The position numbers were made by a program, and so were the translations under genes. A model generated the notes under the pieces. That model was not told the origin of the DNA. It was given only the letters and a program-made list of their open reading frames with translations, and did no database searches. A stretch of 22,430 bases of DNA. It comes from JAAZHK01 sp964536075. Lineage in GTDB: Bacteria > Bacillota_I > Bacilli_A > RF39 > UBA660. The DNA is taken from the NCBI GenBank assembly GCA_964536075.1, contig CAZHWO010000014.1, positions 1 to 22,430 of the forward strand, written 5' to 3'. How positions within the stretch are numbered: position 1 is the stretch's first letter; each line of letters opens with the position of its first letter. This document shows positions 15,066-22,430 of this stretch, piece after piece.

Positions 15066-15533
15066 TTATTTTAATCCTTTTTTTATTCCAGAAGTGATAC
15101 CTTTTGCTATTTCTCCTGCAGCATTTCCAATAGTTGGAGTCATTTTTTCAATACCTTCTTGAGCTACGGGCATAACTTGTTGAACAGTGTAAGCTGTTAT
15201 TTCTCTTCTATGAGCAACAAACATGATAATTCCTCCAACTATTATTAATCCAAAACCAATAGTATTTATAAATCCCCCAATAGCAAATAAACCAAAACTT
15301 CCAAAAATTCCACCAGTAGTTTCTTGCATTCCAGTAGTATTAAAAGAATCATTATTCATATTTCCTATGCCATTAATAGCTGTATTTCCAAATACCATAC
15401 CTCCAAATATAATTAATAAAATTCCAATAACTAAAACAATTACACCAACTATTAAGAGGGTTTTCCCAATTTTTTTAACTTTTATATTATTTTTTTGATA
15501 TTCTTCTTCGTTTAAATATTCTTTTTTTTCCAT
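15066..15533 (-). CDS. Two-segment membrane protein of the surface operon
   Basis: This is a 155-residue protein of no family I recognise. It has a charged N-terminal region (1-23), a membrane segment at about 24-48, a Gly/Asn-rich loop facing the other side (about 49-78), a second membrane segment (about 80-106) and a C-terminal amphipathic helix (about 112-155). AAAGGTG lies 8 bases before the ATG at 15533; the frame is open further upstream to 15575, but that part overlaps the previous gene and is not supported by a ribosome binding site. It ends the three-gene operon with the protease and the Big/cadherin protein. It might help place or stabilise those proteins, which is only an inference from the order. 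Confidence 0.75.
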   Translation of the reverse strand: MEKKEYLNEEEYQKNNIKVKKIGKTLLIVGVIVLVIGILLIIFGGMVFGNTAINGIGNMNNDSFNTTGMQETTGGIFGSFGLFAIGGFINTIGFGLIIVGGIIMFVAHRREITAYTVQQVMPVAQEGIEKMTPTIGNAAGEIAKGITSGIKKGLK

Positions 15534-15549
15534 TTCTTTTACACCTTTC

Positions 15550-17115
15550 TTATTTATTATTATCTTGATTACCATGATTTAATGGACTTATAATTCTATC
15601 GTTTCCAAAATGTTCTGCCTCATGTATTTTATTATGATCATGTATATCATTGTGAAAATTATTATTATGCATTGATTCATGTATACTACTATGATCTATT
15701 TTAAAGTTATCATCATTAATTGTTGAACTAAACTTGTTATCATCTTGCGAATTCCCATTCATAAAACTCATTTCTTTTACCTCCTTTTCCTTTTTTTTCT
15801 TGTTTATTAGTTCTCTTGGATCTATTTTAAAAATATATACCAACAATCCACCACCAATAACAAGTAATTCAATTACAGAAATTATTATAAATACATTTAT
15901 TGATGAGTCATCTTTGATTACAGAATTAATTTTTGACATTGTAACAAAATAATCTGAACAATGTTTAATGGAAAATTCAACATATCCATATTTTACTACT
16001 AAATCATTTGCTATAGATTCTAACTTCTTACTATCATTGTTATAATAATATATATTGATAGTAGACCCATCTTTAAATTTGTCACCTACAAATATTTTAA
16101 TTTTTGTTCCATCAGGTAAATTACCATTATGTTTAAAACTTAGATATAGACCATCAGCATAATTTGATAATTTGTCTATATCCCCCTTGTTAGTAGTATC
16201 AAATGATATTTCTATTGCAAATTCTGTAACATCTTTAATTTTTGAACCATCTATACTCCAACTATATATCATTTTTTTGTTTTCATCAAAATAATTAAAA
16301 TTAACTGTTTTTTTACTGTTTTTAATTTTGTTTAAATCTTCTACAGATATTTTACTATTTGCATCTACTGATATTTGTATATTATCACTTTTATTTTCTT
16401 CTAAAGCCAATTTTAAATCTTCTAGATAATAGGCTTCTTTTCTTATTATTTTTATATTTATTTTATTTTCTAATCCCGATTCAGAAGTAATTATTACTTC
16501 AATAATATTTTCTCCAATATTTAATTCATGATTACCAACTCCAGATATTTTAGCTTTAGTATCTTCTGATTCAGCTTTCAATTCAATATTTGTTATATTA
16601 TTACTAACAGATAGTGTATAGTTATTATTATCTATTTTAACTAATTCATAATCATTAATAGATATCCCTTTCAAACTATTATTAGTTGATAAATTATTAT
16701 TTGTGTTTGGTTTCGGAGTGGGCGTAGGTGTTGGATCTGGCTGTGGTGTGGGAATTGAAAGTACATTTACTGTTATTGTTTTTGTTTGTCCCCCTAAAAT
16801 TTCTTCATCGTATGTTGCGTAATTTGCCGAAGCAACCACTGATATACTTGCACTTCCAACACTATTTGCTGAAATAGTTATACTACCAGAATCATTATCC
16901 AAGAAAATTGAACTTGCAGAAATACCTGCTACTCCCGAATTGGAAGAAGATATATCTAGTCTTCCTGCTGAATTTGATGCAGAAATAGTTACTGTTTTTG
17001 ATTCCCCTACATACATAGTTATACTTGAAGTAGAAACATTAAAGCCACCCGCTGCAACTACATTAATTGGTATTAATAACATTAACATTAATATTAAACT
17101 ATAAATTTTTTTCAT
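15550..17115 (-). CDS. Membrane-anchored Big/cadherin-like surface protein with His-rich tail
   Basis: This 521-residue protein has a signal peptide (1-22), a bacterial Ig-like (Big2-type) domain (about 25-118), a Pro/Thr linker (122-137; TPQPDPTPTP), and a cadherin-like beta-sandwich domain (about 147-226). A further beta-rich domain (about 240-395) follows, then one membrane segment (about 407-429), and a cytoplasmic tail (430-521) rich in His, Asn and Asp. About nine histidines are clustered at 475-514. I see no LPXTG sorting signal, so anchoring is by the membrane segment. The ATG at 17115 overlaps the protease stop as TAATG and follows GGAGG, so it is translationally coupled. Its outside domains could bind the protease or host material; no domain is a clear cohesin. 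The intracellular tail may bind metal. Confidence 0.85.
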   Translation of the reverse strand: MKKIYSLILMLMLLIPINVVAAGGFNVSTSSITMYVGESKTVTISASNSAGRLDISSSNSGVAGISASSIFLDNDSGSITISANSVGSASISVVASANYATYDEEILGGQTKTITVNVLSIPTPQPDPTPTPTPKPNTNNNLSTNNSLKGISINDYELVKIDNNNYTLSVSNNITNIELKAESEDTKAKISGVGNHELNIGENIIEVIITSESGLENKINIKIIRKEAYYLEDLKLALEENKSDNIQISVDANSKISVEDLNKIKNSKKTVNFNYFDENKKMIYSWSIDGSKIKDVTEFAIEISFDTTNKGDIDKLSNYADGLYLSFKHNGNLPDGTKIKIFVGDKFKDGSTINIYYYNNDSKKLESIANDLVVKYGYVEFSIKHCSDYFVTMSKINSVIKDDSSINVFIIISVIELLVIGGGLLVYIFKIDPRELINKKKKEKEVKEMSFMNGNSQDDNKFSSTINDDNFKIDHSSIHESMHNNNFHNDIHDHNKIHEAEHFGNDRIISPLNHGNQDNNK

Positions 17116-20100
17116 TAATTTACCTCCATTATTATTTTTTTAATTCTAATATAGTCAATTATATCAATGGAAGTATTATTGTTCATGTCTGCCGCTTTTT
17201 GATATTCATTTTTCAATTTTTCAATGTCCATAATATCTTTTTTTATTCTAATATAATCTATTATATCTATTTGACCATTTCCATTTACATCGCCTCTTAC
17301 AATATTTGTAAATTCTATATATGGTGTTAGATTTCTAAATATTTTTGTCTTGCTACCAGTATATAAAACATCTTTATTATTTACTGTTTTATATTCGACA
17401 TCTATTGTATAAGCTGTATTTAGTATTATATTTGATTTAAAATCATTAACAGTTGTGTTAATATCTATTAAGTCAATATAATTATTATTTTTATAACAAC
17501 TATATTTATTTATTATATAATCAAATTCTTCTTCCCATTGAGCATATAATATTAAATCATTAGAAATAGTAATTGATTGTTCATCCGTATAAGATGTTCC
17601 CGTTCCATCGGCCTTGGTATTCCATTCTTTAAATTGATAACCTTCTCTTAAAAATGTGTTTTTTGCTAAGTTTATTGCCACATTAAGTGTATAAGTTCCA
17701 GTTGCTGTTTGATTGCTTCCATCATTTGAATTATATGTTATATTTCCAATTATACTTTCCCATATAGCATATAACCTAAAAGTATCATTGGCCACATCAC
17801 TTAATTGTATTGATTGGTTTTCTACATAAGATGTTCCCGTTCCATCAGCCTTGGTATTCCATTCTTTAAATTGATAACCAGTTTTTTCATATAAATTTGC
17901 AGAAATCTCTTTAGTTGAAGCATTTACAGCATAAGTTGTTGCTAAAGTATCCGACATAAATTCTACTTTATTATCATCAACATAATTTGATTTAATTTTC
18001 CCACTATTGGCATCATATATAATTGTATATGCATTTGCTTCCCAAGAAGCAAATAATTCATATCTGTTAAGTATGGTATGCGCAGATACACTAATAAAAA
18101 AGTTATCCTCTGGAAAATACCATCCATCGAAACCATAACCTGCTCTTGTTGGTATTGGTAATTCTCCATATTTTTCATACATACGAACGGTTTTTCTTTC
18201 AGGATTTACAATACCACCATTTGGATTAAATGTAACAATTCTTTCTTCTCCCATCCATTGAGCATATAATGTAATAGCTTCTTTATCCTCCATAGCATAA
18301 ATTAGATCTAAATCATCATATGATATTCCCGTTCCATCCGCTTTTGTATTCCATTCTTTAAATTCGTAATATTTTTTTGTGAATGTATTTTTAGGTAATG
18401 TGTAATCATTTTCTACACTAACTTCAATACCATTCATTGTTCCTGTTCCACCATTGGCATCAAAATGAATATCGTAATGAGGAACATAAGTAATACTAAT
18501 TGGAACATCTTTAATATATCCATCATAGAAGCTTTCAATATGAATAGTTGTATTTCCAGAAGCCTGTGGAATTATTATTCCGTTTTCATCTACTTTTACT
18601 ATATTTTCATTATTTGATTTATAAATAATTCTCTTGGCTGCTTCAATTTGGGGCATTATATAATCATAAATATTTTTATGCTCATTTAATTTTTGGTTTA
18701 TTGCTATATTTGAAATACTTGTATATTCAAAATCCACAAATTTTAATACAGGAATTCTAGGTATTCCATTAACAGTTCTAATAATCCAATTGCTATCAAA
18801 ATCTGTCCATGTAGCATAATTTGAACGATCAGTTAATTCAATTAATTCAGTATCTTTATCAAAAAGATTTACATTCGTTGCATTAGTACAACCTGATTTA
18901 CAAAGTGCTCTATCTTCTATCTTTAATGCATTTACGCCATCAATGATTAAACCTCCATCTGTTTCATTAAATAAAATTCCCCCAACATTAGAGCCAATAA
19001 CTGTTGATAATATATTTTTTACTGAATCTGCAGAAATTACATCATTTATTAATACAGCATCTTTACTTCCATCAGCATATTCTCCATTAATATTTCCTGC
19101 CAAGTGAATATTTTTAATATTAACATTATTTCCTTGTATATAATCTGCTCCTATTATATAACTAAGCAAAAACGCCGTTTCGCTTAGCCCACTTGGTTCA
19201 AGTTTATAATCTAAATATATATTAGAAATAGATATACTACCATATAGTATTGCAAATTGACCAAATAATCCCCCACCATATGAATGTCTTAAACTATTAT
19301 TGGAATTTCTCACATTATATATTCCACTTACCTCACTGTTTTTCAAAACAATGTTTTCAAAAGTTGCATTATACTCAGTTGTATCGCTATAATTACCATT
19401 ATTTGCATTATATTTTGATAACAAAGCACTACAAAAACCACCTTGACAATTTACATCGAAATCTTCTAAAACTAAATTTTTAATAGTAACATTTCCTGAT
19501 GCCGAACCAAACAAACCGTTTCCAGCATCATTCCATTCATACCATGTCTGTTGTTCCTCATTACAAGTTAAATAATTGTTTTGATACAATCCTTTTATGC
19601 TATAACCTTTTCCATCTAAACTTCCCGTAAATCCATTTATTGATTCCCATCCAAAACCCTGAGGACAAGCTGTTGATGGCAGTGATAATTCTCCACCTTC
19701 TCTTGTATCTTCAGTTAAATCAATATCATTTCCAAGTTCATAATAACCATCTAAATCATCTCTAATTTGATCTAGTTGATTAGAGTTAGTAATGATGTAA
19801 GGATTATTTTCTGTACCAAGCCCTTGCATTTTAATGATATTTATATCAATTGATGATATTACATTAGAATTATAAAAAGTATCAATTCTATATGTTCCAC
19901 TATCTAAATCATTAGAAAAATTAACTAAAGTATTGATATTATTTTCTGCTACTATATTATTTGTAAAATTTGCTTTATTAATAACTTCTTGATTATCTGA
20001 ATCATATAGTTTATATGTAAGAAGCGCCCCAGAAGATATATTCTTCGTTTCAGAATACAATCTTATTTCACTATCTGAAATATCCATGCCATCATATTTA

Positions 20101-21659
20101 TCTAAATTAATGTAAGGATTAGTATCAATATTTGTTGTAAATACAGAAACCTTATCAATATATCCACCAACACTATTTATAATTATTCTAGTGTCTTTAT
20201 TAACAATAATATTTTCTGATATATCAATAGTAATAAGCCCCGGTAAATCAGTTGTTTTAGAAAAAGTTTCAAAGGTTCCATCTTTTTTATAAACTTTTAC
20301 ATTATAGACCGTATCAGGATTTTCAGCAATAAATTTAATTTTTTCAATTTTTTCATCATTTTTAATTTTTGTATCCGTCAAATAATATGTTTTTTCATTT
20401 ACATTTTCATATTCTTCTCCTAAAACATAGTTGTTATCCCAACTTTTATTGGCAGCACTATCCATTTCATCAATAAAACTAATGGAAGTATATAAAGAAT
20501 CATATGTCAAATATGGATATTGCAGACTCGCTCCCCAAGAATTCTTTAAAATCCAAACTCCTTTTCCAGAAATTACTCTGCTACAACTTGAAATATTACT
20601 ACTGTGTGTTGCTGTATCCGCACAATATGAATATTCTAAATCATCATTCCATCCGATAATTTCCATAGCATGTCCACCCGAAGCATTACAATTATAAACA
20701 TCTATTACAACATTACTTAAATTAGCATCTGTATACCGGCAAGAAGAATCCATATAAGTTGAGACATAAGCAGCACCATTTTCCATAATGTTTTGTTTTA
20801 CTTCATTTAAATAACTATTTCTTGTCTCTGTTTCTTCTTCCGTTAATAAACTTGTAGATTCTCTTAAACTAATTCTTGGAACAATTATAGTAGAGTCAAC
20901 TTCATATTCTGAATTACTATAGCTAACAACATCAGAAAGTTCCATTTTTTGTAAATCTGTATCATTATACTCTTTAAAAGAATTATAATCTGTCAATGAT
21001 ACTCCGTTTGCCATCGCAATGGTAGAAATATAAAAGTTGCCTCCATCACCAAGAGAACGATTAACAAAGGATACATATTCGTTTTTATAATCTTTTATTC
21101 CATTTCTAGAAGTTACATAATCTATTTGTCGTTCTGAAATTAATGTTGATGTTGATTCTTGATACGAAGTATCAGTTGTTTTTAGTAAATAAGCTTCAGC
21201 GGCACCGGCAGTAGCAAATGCCCAACATAATCCTAAATTACCTTGATCCCTAACTGGAGTTAAATAATTTTTTCCATTTACATTTCTTAAATCATAATTA
21301 CTTGAAACATTTATTTCTTTTGCTTCTTCTCTAACTGAATAATCAATTATCATAGAAATAGGTATTTCTCCTAGATTTGATTTTTCTTCTTCTGAATAAG
21401 TAAGATATTCAACATATTGAGGATTTAAGTATAATGTATTTTCTTCTTTATTTTTTTCAGTTAAAATTATTTTCCCTGTTTCCTCATATACTTTTTTTAT
21501 GTAATTTTGTGCTTTTAAGGGCAAATATGAATATTCTTTACTTACTAATATTTTCTCTATATCTATTTTACTATTTTTATTAAATAAAAATAACGAAAAC
21601 GTTAATGCTATAAATGAAATAGCAAAAATTATTATATATAATATTTTCTTTTTTTTCAT
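17115..21659 (-). CDS. Papain-type (C1) protease with InlB-type repeats and C-terminal dockerin
   Basis: This is a 1514-residue exported cysteine protease. It has an N-terminal membrane segment or signal (about 5-25), a short pro-region, and a C1 domain (about 120-395) with Q139 and C145 (RDQGNLGLCWAF), H330 (SGGHAMEIIGW) and N373 (WILKNSWG). A lectin-like beta region (about 410-515) is followed by a spacer and a GLUG-like beta-helical region (about 610-970, starting GTENNPYII). A Big2-like segment (about 975-1058) is followed by four InlB B-type repeats (about 1060-1380; typically KEWNTKADGTG). A double dockerin (about 1455-1510) has the Ca loops DVNGNGQIDIIDYIRIKK and DMNNNTSIDIIDYIRIKK. 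AAAAGGTGG lies 8 bases before ATG 21659; the GTG at 21671 is less likely. The dockerin should bind a cohesin, but none is in the window. Host or mucin-protein breakdown is a reasonable guess. Confidence 0.92.
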   Translation of the reverse strand: MKKKKILYIIIFAISFIALTFSLFLFNKNSKIDIEKILVSKEYSYLPLKAQNYIKKVYEETGKIILTEKNKEENTLYLNPQYVEYLTYSEEEKSNLGEIPISMIIDYSVREEAKEINVSSNYDLRNVNGKNYLTPVRDQGNLGLCWAFATAGAAEAYLLKTTDTSYQESTSTLISERQIDYVTSRNGIKDYKNEYVSFVNRSLGDGGNFYISTIAMANGVSLTDYNSFKEYNDTDLQKMELSDVVSYSNSEYEVDSTIIVPRISLRESTSLLTEEETETRNSYLNEVKQNIMENGAAYVSTYMDSSCRYTDANLSNVVIDVYNCNASGGHAMEIIGWNDDLEYSYCADTATHSSNISSCSRVISGKGVWILKNSWGASLQYPYLTYDSLYTSISFIDEMDSAANKSWDNNYVLGEEYENVNEKTYYLTDTKIKNDEKIEKIKFIAENPDTVYNVKVYKKDGTFETFSKTTDLPGLITIDISENIIVNKDTRIIINSVGGYIDKVSVFTTNIDTNPYINLDKYDGMDISDSEIRLYSETKNISSGALLTYKLYDSDNQEVINKANFTNNIVAENNINTLVNFSNDLDSGTYRIDTFYNSNVISSIDINIIKMQGLGTENNPYIITNSNQLDQIRDDLDGYYELGNDIDLTEDTREGGELSLPSTACPQGFGWESINGFTGSLDGKGYSIKGLYQNNYLTCNEEQQTWYEWNDAGNGLFGSASGNVTIKNLVLEDFDVNCQGGFCSALLSKYNANNGNYSDTTEYNATFENIVLKNSEVSGIYNVRNSNNSLRHSYGGGLFGQFAILYGSISISNIYLDYKLEPSGLSETAFLLSYIIGADYIQGNNVNIKNIHLAGNINGEYADGSKDAVLINDVISADSVKNILSTVIGSNVGGILFNETDGGLIIDGVNALKIEDRALCKSGCTNATNVNLFDKDTELIELTDRSNYATWTDFDSNWIIRTVNGIPRIPVLKFVDFEYTSISNIAINQKLNEHKNIYDYIMPQIEAAKRIIYKSNNENIVKVDENGIIIPQASGNTTIHIESFYDGYIKDVPISITYVPHYDIHFDANGGTGTMNGIEVSVENDYTLPKNTFTKKYYEFKEWNTKADGTGISYDDLDLIYAMEDKEAITLYAQWMGEERIVTFNPNGGIVNPERKTVRMYEKYGELPIPTRAGYGFDGWYFPEDNFFISVSAHTILNRYELFASWEANAYTIIYDANSGKIKSNYVDDNKVEFMSDTLATTYAVNASTKEISANLYEKTGYQFKEWNTKADGTGTSYVENQSIQLSDVANDTFRLYAIWESIIGNITYNSNDGSNQTATGTYTLNVAINLAKNTFLREGYQFKEWNTKADGTGTSYTDEQSITISNDLILYAQWEEEFDYIINKYSCYKNNNYIDLIDINTTVNDFKSNIILNTAYTIDVEYKTVNNKDVLYTGSKTKIFRNLTPYIEFTNIVRGDVNGNGQIDIIDYIRIKKDIMDIEKLKNEYQKAADMNNNTSIDIIDYIRIKKIIMEVN
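17589..17642. repeat. 54-bp direct repeat, copy 1, in the protease gene
   Basis: This stretch is almost identical (one visible difference) to 17826-17879 and encodes the second, most similar FKEWNTKADGTGTSY block. The two copies are 237 bases apart. A more divergent copy lies near 18319-18371. Confidence 0.8.
17826..17879. repeat. 54-bp direct repeat, copy 2, in the protease gene
   Basis: Second copy of the near-identical repeat, within another InlB B-type repeat. Near-identity at DNA level suggests recent duplication or gene conversion. Confidence 0.8.
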
Positions 21660-21660
21660 C

Positions 21661-21910
21661 CTAATTACCACCTTTTATTGGATTAAAGTTCGTAATGTCA
21701 ACCCTTACGAGAAAAAGATTAATATCAGTCATATCATTGAGGAAAACTTTCATCAAGAGAATCATAAATTACATCAATAGAATTTTTATCTGTTGCAATA
21801 CTGGCTTCTAACTTTTCAATTTTATTGTATCATAATTTAAACTTACGGTAAATGCTTCGTGTAATATTTTATAGTAAATAATATCATAATTTACAGAGGA
21901 GGTGTAAACT
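21661..21910. other. Divergent intergenic region of the protease operon and XRE gene
   Basis: About 250 bp separates the protease start from the XRE regulator start. It holds inverted repeats near the XRE gene: TTACGGTAA (21843-21851) and GTAAAT-N9-ATTTAC (21874-21894). A TATAGT near 21870-21875 may be a -10 box. A TTGACA exists on the minus strand near 21696-21701, but no good -10 box follows at the right distance. A short plus-strand frame ending at 21780 (beginning IKVRNVNPYEKK) looks protein-like and may be a gene remnant. Confidence 0.45.
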
Positions 21911-22192
21911 ATGATGCTTAAATTTAATAGTTTAAAAGATTTATTAGTATTTAATATAAAATATTACAGATATTTGAATAACTATTCTCAAGAAAAATTA
22001 GCAGAACTAAGTGATTTAAGTCCTAGGTATATTACTGATGTTGAAAGAGGATTACATTGCCCAACAATAAATAAAATTGAAACAATTGCCAATTCATTAG
22101 GAGTTGAACCACATTTATTATTTATAAATAATGAAAGAGATAGTGAAATTGTTAAAAAAATTACTAATTCAAGACAATATAACCAAAAATAA
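21911..22192 (+). CDS. Small XRE-family regulator
   Basis: This is a 93-residue DNA-binding protein with a single helix-turn-helix of the XRE/Cro type at about residues 12-70 (YSQEKLAELSDLSPRYITDVERG). There is no ligand-binding or metal-binding domain. AGAGGAGGTG lies 6 bases before ATG 21911. It is divergent from the protease operon, and inverted repeats lie in between, so regulation of its own gene and of the operon is plausible but inferred. A hairpin follows the stop codon. The small size and context also fit a phage- or island-type regulator. Confidence 0.85.
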   Translation: MMLKFNSLKDLLVFNIKYYRYLNNYSQEKLAELSDLSPRYITDVERGLHCPTINKIETIANSLGVEPHLLFINNERDSEIVKKITNSRQYNQK

Positions 22193-22197
22193 ATGAA

Positions 22198-22226
22198 AAA
22201 ACCAGAAAAAAATCATTCCTGGTTTT
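22198..22226. terminator. Bidirectional terminator between the XRE gene and lemA
   Basis: AAAACCAG (22198-22205) and CTGGTTTT (22219-22226) pair perfectly around a 13-base loop, with A and T runs outside. It can end both converging genes. Confidence 0.7.
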
Positions 22227-22430
22227 ATAATTTAACTTTAACATTTTCCTTTTCTTCAGACGAGATACTAAACATATTCATCTCTTTATTATCCAAAAAA
22301 CGAACTAACAAATTATTAGGAAAAAATTGAATCGTATTATTATAGTTCATGACTGCATCATTATACTTAATTCTCGATGATGAAATTTCATTTTCGATTG
22401 AGGATAATTGATTTGATAAATCAAGATAAT
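22225..22430 (-). CDS. lemA: LemA family protein (C-terminal part, cut by window edge)
   Basis: Translated on the minus strand from the window edge, this reads as 68 residues before a TAA at 22225-22227. The pattern LSNQLSSIENEISSSRIKYNDAVMNYN, here cut short, followed by TIQFFPNNLLV, is the conserved C-terminal core of LemA (helical pair and FP.N region). LemA proteins have one N-terminal membrane segment and an outer helical bundle; the function is unclear. The start lies beyond the window. The charged tail after the core (SEEKENVKVKL) is unremarkable. The bidirectional hairpin next to it separates it from the XRE gene. Confidence 0.88.
   Translation of the reverse strand, partial: YLDLSNQLSSIENEISSSRIKYNDAVMNYNNTIQFFPNNLLVRFLDNKEMNMFSISSEEKENVKVKL

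Noticed and set aside
15223..15952. Plus-strand frames of 91 and 72 codons opposite the surface operon
   Set aside because: They mirror hydrophobic segments of the real minus-strand genes and have no start signals.
15550..17115. Cohesin domain in the Big/cadherin-like protein
   Set aside because: The first domain follows a Big2-type pattern and the second a cadherin-like pattern; no typical cohesin sequence features could be seen, so I did not assign it.
17067..17330. Plus-strand frame of 87 codons over the dockerin region
   Set aside because: Antisense to the dockerin repeats; Tyr/Ile/Phe-rich translation typical of a shadow frame.
17963..20697. Three short frames within the protease gene (71, 77 and 88 codons)
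   Set aside because: All lie within the protease coding region in other frames or strands, without signals.

Overview
This window is AT-rich, densely packed chromosomal DNA from a low-GC Gram-positive bacterium, most likely an uncultured gut-type member of Bacilli/Firmicutes. The basis for this is a xerD-deoB pair like that of Bacillus, GatCAB amidotransferase genes, AGGAGG-type ribosome binding sites, and two sporulation genes (spoIIM and spoIVB). TGA is used as a stop (spoIIM, alkD-like gene), so the code is the standard bacterial one and not the Mycoplasma code. A run of exactly 100 N inside gatA marks a draft assembly, probably metagenomic.

Positions 1-7373 are mostly housekeeping. xerD and deoB are on the plus strand and share a bidirectional terminator with a small Cys-rich DUF1540 gene. 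On the minus strand, spoIIM is followed closely by mnmA and then by an unrecognised HTH regulator. A 27-residue single-membrane-segment protein on the plus strand faces mscL across a shared hairpin. Between mscL and the next gene lies a decayed C-terminal scrap of an RBBP9/YdeN-like hydrolase. A two-gene unit pairs an AlkD-like DNA glycosylase with an unknown protein.

Positions 7398-14892 hold the minus-strand gatC-gatA-gatB operon (start and stop codons overlap as TAATG), an orphan radical SAM/SPASM protein, an M14-type zinc carboxypeptidase without a signal peptide, and spoIVB. A plus-strand VanY-type D,D-carboxypeptidase faces them. Several minus-strand genes here are separated only by a compact hairpin whose T-run leads directly into the TATAAT of the next promoter.

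Positions 14906-22192 look like an accessory surface island. It starts with a 140-bp MITE-like element next to the end of vanY. A three-gene minus-strand operon follows (transcribed from the 21659 end). It encodes a 1514-residue papain-type protease with a GLUG-like region, four InlB B-type repeats and a C-terminal double dockerin; a membrane-anchored Big/cadherin-like protein with a His/Asn-rich cytoplasmic tail; and a two-segment membrane protein. A small XRE regulator is divergent from it. The 3' end of a lemA gene closes the window. The protease operon is the best candidate for a poorly described system: an extracellular protease able to dock to a cohesin, made together with its own membrane partners.
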